Below are positions 1 through 5,720 of a stretch of DNA of 11,601 bases, in pieces (positions within the stretch are counted from its first letter, which is position 1; each line of letters starts with the position of its first letter). Location: assembly GCA_021808985.1 (NCBI GenBank), contig JAKBAQ010000066.1, forward strand, positions 1 to 11,601. Direction: 5' to 3'. The position numbers and the translations under genes are program-made. This DNA comes from Pseudomonadota bacterium (GTDB lineage: Bacteria > Pseudomonadota > Alphaproteobacteria > Acetobacterales > Acetobacteraceae). The notes beneath the pieces are model-generated. The model worked only from the letters and a program-made list of their open reading frames with translations, ran no database searches and was not told where the DNA came from.

Positions 1-399
1 GGGCCGCGCGAATGGGCGAAGGGCGGGATCGAGGCCTGGGCCGAGCATCAGGCGGAAGTGGCCGACGCGGTGTGGAATGAAACCAAGAAATACTGCACGA
101 ATCTCGATGACGGCAATATCATCGCGCGACATGTGGAGACGCCGCTGACGCATCACCGGCATTCCAACAGCATGATGCTGGGCGATATTTTCGGCATTGG
201 CGGGTCAGCCGCGACCATGCTGGGACGGCGGCCGATTCCGGAGCTGGCGCGCTACCGGGTGCCGGGGGTGGAGGGGCTGTATCTCTCCGGGCCGTTCATG
301 CATCCCGGCGGCGCGGTGACGCTGGGCGGGCGGGCGACCGCGGTGGCGCTGTTCCAGGACCTTAAGATCGACCTCAAACGCGGCTTCATCGCCATCTAA
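1..399 (+). CDS. FAD-dependent oxidoreductase, phytoene desaturase-like, C-terminal part (partial)
   Basis: The frame is open from the first base, so the gene begins upstream of the window and only its last 132 residues are visible. The C-terminus ends with a pattern typical of the COG1233 group (phytoene desaturase/carotenoid isomerase-like amine-oxidase-fold flavoproteins): a PGVEGLYLSG segment, a Pro-Gly-Gly pair (HPGGAVTLGGRA) and a short final helix. In that family this segment closes over the FAD and makes the last FAD-binding contacts. The N-terminal Rossmann motif is outside the window. The stop lies 14 nt before the next small gene, so the two probably share a transcript. Its place beside a SnoaL-like protein and a Rieske oxygenase suggests a redox step in the same catabolic pathway and not carotenoid synthesis. 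The family call is fairly secure; the substrate is unknown. Confidence 0.75.
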   Translation, partial: GPREWAKGGIEAWAEHQAEVADAVWNETKKYCTNLDDGNIIARHVETPLTHHRHSNSMMLGDIFGIGGSAATMLGRRPIPELARYRVPGVEGLYLSGPFMHPGGAVTLGGRATAVALFQDLKIDLKRGFIAI

Positions 400-413
400 C
401 CCGGAGACGGATC

Positions 414-650
414 ATGAAACTCAAGACCAGCGATGGCATGGAACTGATGGAAGTCTCGGGCTTTGGCCGCGAGGACGGAAATTTGATCATCGAAGGCACC
501 ATCATGGGCGCGATGCCGGTGCATGCGGTGCTGACGCCAGACCAGCTGCGCGCGGCGCTGAAACTGCTCGACCTGAAAACCGTGCTGTTCGCGGCGGGGA
601 TGCTGTTTCGCAAGACCAGGGCGGCGCCGCCGGCGCAGCCGCCGTTTTGA
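414..650 (+). CDS. Small conserved-looking hypothetical protein (78 aa)
   Basis: I do not recognise a named domain. The ATG is preceded by a GGAG ribosome-binding sequence (403-406, 7-nt spacer), and the gene starts 14 nt after the flavoprotein stop, which supports a real cotranscribed gene. The protein starts MKLKTSDGMELMEV, continues with a region predicted to be beta-rich (GNLIIEGTIMGAMPVHAVL), then an amphipathic or weakly hydrophobic helix (LRAALKLLDLKTVLFAAGMLF). It ends in a basic, proline/alanine-rich tail. The helix could be a membrane-associated segment but is broken by charged residues. From memory, similar short proteins occur beside flavoproteins in sphingomonad-type catabolic clusters; I cannot verify this here. 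An accessory or interaction role is plausible, but no function can be assigned. Confidence 0.7.
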   Translation: MKLKTSDGMELMEVSGFGREDGNLIIEGTIMGAMPVHAVLTPDQLRAALKLLDLKTVLFAAGMLFRKTRAAPPAQPPF

Positions 651-680
651 GAGCGTGCCAGGCGGGGCGTATTGTAACTT

Positions 681-747
681 TATGTATGATATGCCTTGCT
701 CCTTTCTCCGGGGCCGGTTAGCCTGCGCGCGAACATGACCGGAGGAC
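681..747 (+). promoter_or_regulatory. Leader of the SnoaL-like gene: possible -10 and strong RBS
   Basis: The 97-nt gap after the small gene is AT-rich around 671-693, in contrast to its GC-rich surroundings, and contains TATGAT at 685-690, a plausible sigma-70 -10. No convincing -35 lies 16-18 nt upstream, so a promoter here would be weak or activator-dependent. A strong GGAGG (741-745) precedes two adjacent ATG codons at 748 and 751. The spacer is 2 nt for the first and 5 nt for the second, so translation may really start at 751. Confidence 0.3.
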
Positions 748-1356
748 ATGATGACCCAGGGCACGCTTGAGGCGAAACTGCAACTGGTGCTGGACCGCCA
801 GGAAATTGAACAGGTTTTGAGCCTGTATTGCCGGGCGATCGACCGGCTGGACGCGGCGCTGCTGAAATCAATCTATCATCCGGACGGCACGGATGATCAT
901 GGTGTTTTCTCAGGCCCGGCGCATGAATTCGCCGATATGATCATGGTGAGCCTGGCGGAGGTGCTGATTGACGGGATGCACACCGTGACGCATTCGGCCA
1001 TCGAGATCGAGGGCGATTTCGCCACCGCCGAGAGCTATTATCAGGCGTATCAGCTCTGCCATGGCGGGCTGGAGGCGGTGACCAGTTTTTTTGGCCCCGC
1101 TTATGCCGAGGCGCAGGTGGCGAAGGGGACCATCGACTCCGCGCAGGATTATATTTGCGGGGGGCGGTATATCGACCTGTTCGAGAAGCGGGACGGAAAA
1201 TGGAAGATCCTGCGCCGCAAGATCACCAATGAGTGGAATATCTGCCAGACCTCCACGCGCATTACGCGGCAGGGGCATATCGCGCATTTCAACCTGCCGG
1301 GGCGGCGCGACAGGCAGGACCCGGTTTATATGAACGTGCTGCCAGGGCGGCCCTGA
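748..1356 (+). CDS. SnoaL-like / NTF2-fold protein
   Basis: The 202-aa protein fits the SnoaL-like (NTF2 superfamily) domain found next to Rieske oxygenases and in steroid or aromatic catabolic clusters. Visible hallmarks are an N-terminal helix (LDRQEIEQVLSLYCRAID), the segment RLDAALLKSIYHPDGTDDHG that ends the first helical layer and enters the cone-shaped sheet, then alternating strands (HTVTHSAIEIEGDFATAESYY) and a late strand (YIDLFEKRDGKWKILRRKI). The Asp/His-rich DDHG and the HTVTHS strand line the pocket where family members carry acid/base residues. These proteins act as small hydratases, isomerases or dehydratases. The beta subunits of Rieske dioxygenases have the same fold, so this protein could instead be a structural partner of the alpha subunit encoded 138 nt downstream. 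The second ATG (751) is an equally likely start. The fold call is good; the reaction is not determined. Confidence 0.8.
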   Translation: MMTQGTLEAKLQLVLDRQEIEQVLSLYCRAIDRLDAALLKSIYHPDGTDDHGVFSGPAHEFADMIMVSLAEVLIDGMHTVTHSAIEIEGDFATAESYYQAYQLCHGGLEAVTSFFGPAYAEAQVAKGTIDSAQDYICGGRYIDLFEKRDGKWKILRRKITNEWNICQTSTRITRQGHIAHFNLPGRRDRQDPVYMNVLPGRP

Positions 1357-1365
1357 ATATAGGGC

Positions 1366-1390
1366 GCATACTTACCGATAGCGAGCATAC
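1366..1390 (+). promoter_or_regulatory. Direct repeat GCATAC-N13-GCATAC upstream of the Rieske gene
   Basis: GCATAC occurs at 1366-1371 and again at 1385-1390, exactly 19 nt apart, and the second copy continues as GCATACGGT. The same arrangement, including the trailing GGT, recurs at 7166-7190 in front of the flavoprotein operon, while the 13-nt spacers differ (about 3 of 13 identical). Conservation of the half-sites and spacing but not of the spacer is what a protein-binding site shows. It lies just upstream of the FNR-type box. The regulator is not identified. Confidence 0.55.
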
Positions 1391-1393
1391 GGT

Positions 1394-1407
1394 TTGATCC
1401 AGATCAA
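1394..1407 (+). promoter_or_regulatory. FNR/FixK/ANR-class box (TTGATCCAGATCAA)
   Basis: The 14-bp sequence matches the TTGAT-N4-ATCAA consensus of CRP/FNR-family oxygen or redox regulators (FNR, FnrL, ANR, FixK) perfectly; ten defined positions match and the arms are fully symmetric. It is centred at 1400.5, 94 nt before the Rieske start codon. If it acts as a class II site (-41.5), transcription would start near 1442 with CAGATT (1430-1435) as a poor -10. It could equally act as a repressor site. The motif match is seen directly; function is inferred. Confidence 0.6.
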
Positions 1408-1494
1408 TGACCGGGGCCGCTCCAGACGCCAGATTGCCCGCCGCCATCCAACGCGCGTCACGGCGGTGCCGCAAAAAATCATCAGGAGCCGGCT

Positions 1495-2889
1495 ATGGAT
1501 AACGTACAAAAAGAATTCAACGAGTTTCAGCGCGGGCTAGGCACCGCGTTGGCGCCGAACTGGCGCGATCTGGCCGCCGCGGATTCGAAGCCGCTGCCGC
1601 AGGCGCTGCGCGGTGAGTCCGCGCCCAACCTTGGCACGGCGAAAATTCCGCCGCAACGCTACACCTCTCAGGCGTTTCATGACCAGGAGGTTGAGAAGAT
1701 ATGGAAGCAGACCTGGCAGGTGGCCTGCCGCGAGGAGGAAGTGCCCAATGTGGGCGACCATTTTGTCTACCGGGTCGCCAACATGAATTTTCTGATCGTG
1801 CGCAATACGCCGACCACGTTCAAGGCGTTCTGGAATGTGTGCCTGCACCGGGGCCGCTGCCTGGTGGACCATGACGGCAAGGCGGCTGCGCATTTCAAAT
1901 GCGGGTATCATTCCTGGACCTGGGATATTAACGGCAAGCTCGCCTACTATCCCGGCGCGTGGGATTTTCCGGATGTGGACCCGGAGAAATATTCCCTGCG
2001 CGAGGTGCTGGTGGATACGTGGGGCGGGTTCATCTTCATCAACCCCAACAAGAACGCGGCGCCGCTGGCGCGGCATCTCGGCTCCATGCCGGAGCATTTC
2101 AAGAACTGGCCGCTGGATAGGCGATTTGCCATCTGGCACGTGCAGAAGCGCATCAACGCCAACTGGAAGGTGACGATGGAAGCGTTTCTGGAGGCGTATC
2201 ATCTGATGCAGACGCATCCGCAGGCGCTGCCATCGGTGGGGGAACATGCGACGCAGTATGATGTCTATGACGAGGGGCATACGTTCTTCAGCCGCTCGAT
2301 CACCCCGGTGGGCATTCCCAGCAAGCATTTCAAGGGCGGGACGGCGCTCAGCGCCATCGCGCATGTATGGACGCTGGTGAACGCGCTGCGCGCCGATGAG
2401 GCGAATACGCTGCCGCCGGAGATCAATGACCGGGCGTCCATCGCGGAGTGGCGGCGGAAGTTCATGAAGGAGCTGACGCACGCGGATTACTCCACGCTCT
2501 GCGACGCGGAGATGCTGGACTCCATACAATATTGGCTGTTCCCGAATTTCTGCCCCTGGTATGGCGAGGGGCTGCCGCTCTCTTATGTGTTCCGGCCGGA
2601 TTCCGGCTCGCCGGAGACGTCTTATTTCGACATCTGGATGCTGGTGCGCGCGCCGGATGAAGGCCCGCGGCCGGCGGCGCCGCGGATGATCAGCCTGGGG
2701 CCGGATGACAAGTTTGAGACGGTTATCGGCGCGATGGGCAATATTTTTGACCAGGATGATGAGAACATGCCCTTCGTGCAGAAAGGCATGCATACATGGC
2801 CGGGTGATCCGGAAGGGATGACGCTTGGGCGCTACCAGGAAAGCCGCATCCGCTTCTTCCACCAGGCGCTGATGAAGGTTCTGGGGTAA
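1495..2889 (+). CDS. Rieske non-heme iron aromatic ring-hydroxylating oxygenase, alpha subunit
   Basis: This 464-aa protein has the size of a Rieske-type oxygenase alpha subunit, which uses O2 and two electrons from a reductase to hydroxylate or demethylate a hydrophobic substrate. The Rieske [2Fe-2S] ligands are C116-x-H118 (NVCLHRGRC) and C136-xx-H139 (CGYHSW), with 17 residues between the pairs. The C-terminal catalytic domain begins with the helix NWKVTMEAFLEAYH, giving H236 and H241 as two ligands of the mononuclear Fe(II). The third carboxylate ligand is probably among D419/D421/D422. The residue that bridges subunits three positions before the first His is Glu233 here, whereas naphthalene dioxygenase has Asp. 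Translation starts at an ATG with AGGAG (1484-1488, 6-nt spacer). No classic beta subunit, ferredoxin or reductase is adjacent on this strand; candidate partners are the SnoaL-like protein upstream and the BoxA-like reductase encoded on the other strand. Confidence 0.93.
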   Translation: MDNVQKEFNEFQRGLGTALAPNWRDLAAADSKPLPQALRGESAPNLGTAKIPPQRYTSQAFHDQEVEKIWKQTWQVACREEEVPNVGDHFVYRVANMNFLIVRNTPTTFKAFWNVCLHRGRCLVDHDGKAAAHFKCGYHSWTWDINGKLAYYPGAWDFPDVDPEKYSLREVLVDTWGGFIFINPNKNAAPLARHLGSMPEHFKNWPLDRRFAIWHVQKRINANWKVTMEAFLEAYHLMQTHPQALPSVGEHATQYDVYDEGHTFFSRSITPVGIPSKHFKGGTALSAIAHVWTLVNALRADEANTLPPEINDRASIAEWRRKFMKELTHADYSTLCDAEMLDSIQYWLFPNFCPWYGEGLPLSYVFRPDSGSPETSYFDIWMLVRAPDEGPRPAAPRMISLGPDDKFETVIGAMGNIFDQDDENMPFVQKGMHTWPGDPEGMTLGRYQESRIRFFHQALMKVLG

Positions 2890-2917
2890 CTAAAATTATA
2901 AAAAATTTTTGCGGGGT

Positions 2918-2946
2918 TTGGGGAGCTTTTTGTAAAAGCTCCCCAA
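2918..2946. terminator. Hairpin A of repeat copy 1, probable bidirectional terminator
   Basis: A 13-bp perfect stem, TTGGGGAGCTTTT pairing with AAAAGCTCCCCAA around a 3-nt loop (TGT). It lies 28 nt after the Rieske stop and downstream of the TetR gene on the other strand. The GC-rich stem base and A/T-rich top can terminate in either direction, although no long U-run follows directly. Confidence 0.55.
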
Positions 2947-2949
2947 GAT

Positions 2950-2979
2950 TCTGGCCCTTTTTTGCAAAAAAGGGCCAGA
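2950..2979. terminator. Hairpin B of repeat copy 1, probable bidirectional terminator
   Basis: A perfect 30-bp palindrome: TCTGGCCC followed by six T, GC, six A, then GGGCCAGA. It is followed by an A-run (2984-2989), which reads as a T-run on the other strand, so it is well placed to stop leftward transcription from the TetR operon as well as rightward transcription from the Rieske gene. Confidence 0.55.
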
Positions 2980-3014
2980 CCCCAAAAAACTTTTGAAATT
3001 ATCCTTCATGTTTT

Positions 3015-3668
3015 CTAGCGCGGCGGCTCCAGCCCGTGCAGCAGCAGGCTGACGATGTGCTCGGCAATGTCCTCGGGCGTTGCCAGCATGTGGCGCACGC
3101 TTGGCAGGATGGCCTGGATGCCCTTGAGGTTGGTGAAGCCGAACAGCAGCGCCAGCATGGAGGCGACGGCTTCGTCCGTGTCGGCGGCGGGGACCAGCTG
3201 GGAGAGCAGGTCTTTCGTAAGGTTGAGGGATTTCCTGAACAGATCCTCATCGATCAGGTTCGGGGTGCTGGGGCGCGGGTCCAGCAGTTCGCGCTTGAGC
3301 AGCAGGCCGAAATTCCGGTCGAGGACCATGGTCGTGGTGAACCAGGCGACCATGCGGGTCAGCTTCCGGCGGGGGGGATCGGGGGAGTCCTGTATGTCCT
3401 GCGGGGGTGTTGATTTGTTGGCGAAGGCGCGTTTGATCGCCGCCGCGTAGAGCGCCTCCTTGCTCGGGAAATGGTGGTAGAGCGCGCCGATGGCCACGCC
3501 GGCGGCGGCGGCGAGCTGGCTGGTGCTGACAGCATCAAACCCGTGCAGGGCGAACAGATCCTCGGCGGCGGCGAGGATCTTGTTTTCGGTGGAGGGGCCG
3601 TTGCGCCGGCGGGCGGGCCGGCCCTCCCCCGCTGGTTTTATGTGTGCGGCCATCGGCGTGATCGTCAT
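3015..3668 (-). CDS. TetR/AcrR-family transcriptional regulator
   Basis: This 217-aa protein has an N-terminal TetR DNA-binding domain. A basic tail (residues ~10-23) precedes helix 1 (KILAAAEDLFALHGFDAVST), and the helix-turn-helix at about 48-67 (SQLAAAAGVAIGALYHHFPS) with the family signature YHHFPSKEAL is clear. The rest (about 75-217) is a helical ligand-binding/dimerisation domain. It is the last gene of the operon, starting 9 nt after the SDR stop. I kept the first ATG; a second in-frame Met (residue 6) is possible because no strong Shine-Dalgarno sequence precedes either. It probably represses this cluster and is released by a pathway substrate or CoA ester. The twin palindromes at 8643-8686 are of the type TetR proteins bind and are the best candidate target in view, but the link is inferred. 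Confidence 0.9.
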   Translation of the reverse strand: MTITPMAAHIKPAGEGRPARRRNGPSTENKILAAAEDLFALHGFDAVSTSQLAAAAGVAIGALYHHFPSKEALYAAAIKRAFANKSTPPQDIQDSPDPPRRKLTRMVAWFTTTMVLDRNFGLLLKRELLDPRPSTPNLIDEDLFRKSLNLTKDLLSQLVPAADTDEAVASMLALLFGFTNLKGIQAILPSVRHMLATPEDIAEHIVSLLLHGLEPPR

Positions 3669-3677
3669 CAGGCCATA

Positions 3678-4526
3678 TTAGAAGCCCATGGTCATTTTCA
3701 CCAGCAGGGCGTCGAGCCAGGTGGCGGGCAGCCATCTGCCCATGGCCACGGTCAATTTCGCGTCCATCCCGGCGACGTAGCGCGGCTTGGGCCGCCGCGC
3801 GCCGATGGCCGCGCGCACGGCGAGCTTCGCGACGTCAGCGGGGCGGGAGGCGAAACGCAGGGCCTTGACCGCCAGGGTTTTGTAGCCGCGCAGCAGGGGG
3901 GCGTAATTGGCCGCGTCCGCCGGGCTGAGGGCCGCCAGGGCCTGCTCCACCAGGACGGGCTGGGCGGCGGCCATCGGGGTATCCACGCCGCCGGGCTCGA
4001 TCAGGCTCACCGTGATGCCGCTGGGGCGCAGCTCCAGGCGCAGCGTGTCGGCCAGGGCTTCCAGCGCGTGCTTGGAGGCTGAGTAGGCGCCCAGCATGGG
4101 GGCGGCGACGCGCCCGGCCATTGAGCTGAACAGCACGATGCGCCCCGGCTTGCGGCGCAGGGCCGGGATCATGCCCTGGACGAACTGCATGGTGCTGAAG
4201 ACATTGATGGCGAACAGGCGCTCGATGTCGGCGCGCTTGATCAGCTCCACGGGAGAGACCGGCTGCAGCGCGGCGCAGAACACCAGCGCATCCAGCGGGC
4301 CGGGCAGCTGTTGCGCCACCTGGGCGGCGGCGGCTGAGACGGAGGCTGTGTCCTGCAGGTCGCAGGTGAAGCTTTGCTGGCAGAGGGCGGCGACGATGGC
4401 CTGCTGCTCGGCGTTCTGCACCACGGCGAGCACGCGCGCCTGGCCTTGCAGCTGCCGGACGATTTCCAGGCCGATGCCCCCCGCGGCGCCCACCACCACA
4501 ACCGTCCGCTCATGTTCCTGATTCAT
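3678..4526 (-). CDS. Short-chain dehydrogenase/reductase (SDR)
   Basis: A 282-aa classical SDR, an NAD(P)-dependent alcohol/ketone oxidoreductase. The nucleotide-binding motif is VGAAGGIG (residues 12-19), with D56 in CDLQD contacting the adenine. The active-site residues are N108 (AINVF), S135 (FSSMAG), Y148 and K152 (YSASK), followed by PGGVDTPM after strand 6. The usual NNAG motif after strand 4 is replaced by CAAL (84-87), which is atypical. The C-terminal ~80 residues, including the hydrophobic final stretch, are longer than in minimal 250-aa SDRs. It starts at an ATG with GGGAG upstream and lies 21 nt after the reductase stop, within the four-gene operon. It likely oxidises an alcohol produced by one of the oxygenases; the substrate cannot be read from the sequence. 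Confidence 0.9.
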   Translation of the reverse strand: MNQEHERTVVVVGAAGGIGLEIVRQLQGQARVLAVVQNAEQQAIVAALCQQSFTCDLQDTASVSAAAAQVAQQLPGPLDALVFCAALQPVSPVELIKRADIERLFAINVFSTMQFVQGMIPALRRKPGRIVLFSSMAGRVAAPMLGAYSASKHALEALADTLRLELRPSGITVSLIEPGGVDTPMAAAQPVLVEQALAALSPADAANYAPLLRGYKTLAVKALRFASRPADVAKLAVRAAIGARRPKPRYVAGMDAKLTVAMGRWLPATWLDALLVKMTMGF

Positions 4527-4547
4527 GCCCTGCCATCTCCCGAAAAT

Positions 4548-5720
4548 TCAATATGTTTCAACATGCAGCCGGCCCGAGGCTTGCAGCCCGGCGGCGATTT
4601 CATCCCAGTGCAGGCCGTGCCGCGCGCAGATGGCGGCGAAGGCCTCGAACACGCCGGCTTCCATGCCCTTGAGGCCGCACAGATAGATGTAGCTATCGGC
4701 GGCCGCCAGCATGGGTGCCAGCAGCGCGTGGCGCTGTCCGAGGAGGTGCTGCACATGGTGCCGGGGCTGGCCGGGCACGCGCGAGAACGCCAGATTGAGA
4801 TCCATGAAGCCAGGCGGCAGCGCGGCAAGCTCGGTGTGGTATGGCAGCTCGCCAGGGGTGCGCCCGCCATAAAACAGCACATGCCGCCCCTGCCCTGCCC
4901 CGCCCAGGCGCAGGCGCCGGTGCAGCATGGCGCGCATCGGCGCGATGCCGGTGCCAGTGGCGATCATCAGCAGGTTGGCGGCGGGGGCATCAGGCATGAG
5001 GAAACTGGCGCCGTAAGGCCCCACCAGCGCCACGGTGGCGCCGGGGCGCAGGGCGCAGACGAAATTGGAGCACAGGCCGGGATGCGGGCGGCCTGCATGA
5101 TCTTCCCGCACGCGCTTGATGGTGAGCGCGATTTGGCCCGCCACGCCGGCCTCGCCCGTGCGCGGGCTCGCCACCGAGTAGAGGCGCATGAGATGCGCGC
5201 GACCGCCGGCATCAACGCCGGGGGGGATGATGCCCACGGACTGGCCCTCGAGGACCGGGAAGTCCGCGCCGGCATCGAGCACGACATGCCTGATCTCGCT
5301 CGGGCTTTCGGGCAGGGTGAGGCGCTGGTTTGCAACCACGCGGGCCAGCCTTGGGCGCTCGCGGGGGAATAAATTCTCAACCGGGCGCGCGGCCGAGGCC
5401 GGGGCGCCGCGCCCGCGCGATGCGTGCGCCGGCGCGCCGGCGGGAGGGGGCAGCTCGGTCCAGCCATATTGCTCGGCGATGGAATAGGCCCGCGCCACCG
5501 GCAGCCAATTATCGATGGCGCCGGTGGGGCATCCTGGCAGACAATCCAGACAGCCATTGCAGAGATCGGCGTTGACCACGTAGGTCATGCTGTCGTTGGT
5601 GATGGCACGGGTGGTGCAGGCGGTTTCGCAGGTGTCGCAGCGGATGCAGAGCGCCGGGTCGATCAGATGCTGTCTGAACGGCCCGGCTGGCGGTTCCGAG
5701 GCGGCGGCTGGTTCAGCCAT
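4548..5720 (-). CDS. BoxA-like 2x[4Fe-4S] ferredoxin / FAD / NAD(P)H reductase
   Basis: The 390-aa protein has the architecture of BoxA, the reductase component of benzoyl-CoA 2,3-epoxidase. The N-terminus contains two 4Fe-4S motifs: C25-xx-C28-xx-C31-xxx-C35 and C54-xx-C57-xx-C60-xxx-C64-P, inside the BoxA-like stretches QHLIDPALCIRC and CPTGAIDNW. A Pro/Ala-rich linker (~90-115) follows. The ferredoxin-NADP reductase module has the FAD motif R179-x-Y181-S182, GLCSNF (215-220), the nucleotide-binding TGTGIAPMR (255-263) and a terminal YLCGLKGMEAGV. The length is near BoxA (about 400 aa). I chose the ATG at 5720 because an upstream Met would add 48 residues of Arg/Ala-rich sequence that is just the flavoprotein gene read in another frame. 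The start overlaps that gene's stop by 8 nt, implying translational coupling. BoxB and BoxC are absent from the window, so its oxygenase partner may be the Rieske protein or an enzyme elsewhere. Confidence 0.85.
   Translation of the reverse strand: MAEPAAASEPPAGPFRQHLIDPALCIRCDTCETACTTRAITNDSMTYVVNADLCNGCLDCLPGCPTGAIDNWLPVARAYSIAEQYGWTELPPPAGAPAHASRGRGAPASAARPVENLFPRERPRLARVVANQRLTLPESPSEIRHVVLDAGADFPVLEGQSVGIIPPGVDAGGRAHLMRLYSVASPRTGEAGVAGQIALTIKRVREDHAGRPHPGLCSNFVCALRPGATVALVGPYGASFLMPDAPAANLLMIATGTGIAPMRAMLHRRLRLGGAGQGRHVLFYGGRTPGELPYHTELAALPPGFMDLNLAFSRVPGQPRHHVQHLLGQRHALLAPMLAAADSYIYLCGLKGMEAGVFEAFAAICARHGLHWDEIAAGLQASGRLHVETY

Larger units (their letters stand above)
2893..3014. repeat. 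Double-hairpin intergenic repeat, copy 1
   Basis: This AT-rich ~122-bp element fills almost the entire 125-bp gap between the converging Rieske and TetR stop codons. It contains two long perfect stems and has imperfectly inverted outer ends (an A/T-run followed by GGGGTTTGG on the left, CCAGACCCC followed by an A/T-run on the right). Its reverse complement recurs at 9800-9922 with about four substitutions and three single-base indels. Its base composition is sharply unlike the surrounding coding DNA. It resembles a REP/MITE-like intergenic repeat; I cannot count copies elsewhere in the genome. Confidence 0.85.

Noticed and set aside
669..694. A possible third GCATAC-type site upstream of the SnoaL-like gene (minus strand GCATAT followed by AATACG)
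   Set aside because: The half-sites match poorly and the spacing is 20 instead of 19 nt; not strong enough to join the two clear sites.
1537..2862. A 441-codon open frame on the minus strand opposite the Rieske gene
   Set aside because: It is antisense to a clear Rieske oxygenase, rich in Arg/His/Pro as expected of a GC-rich shadow frame, with no recognisable domain.
4374..5372. A 332-codon plus-strand open frame opposite the reductase gene
   Set aside because: It is antisense to the BoxA-like reductase with His/Gln/Ala-rich composition and no ribosome-binding site or domain.
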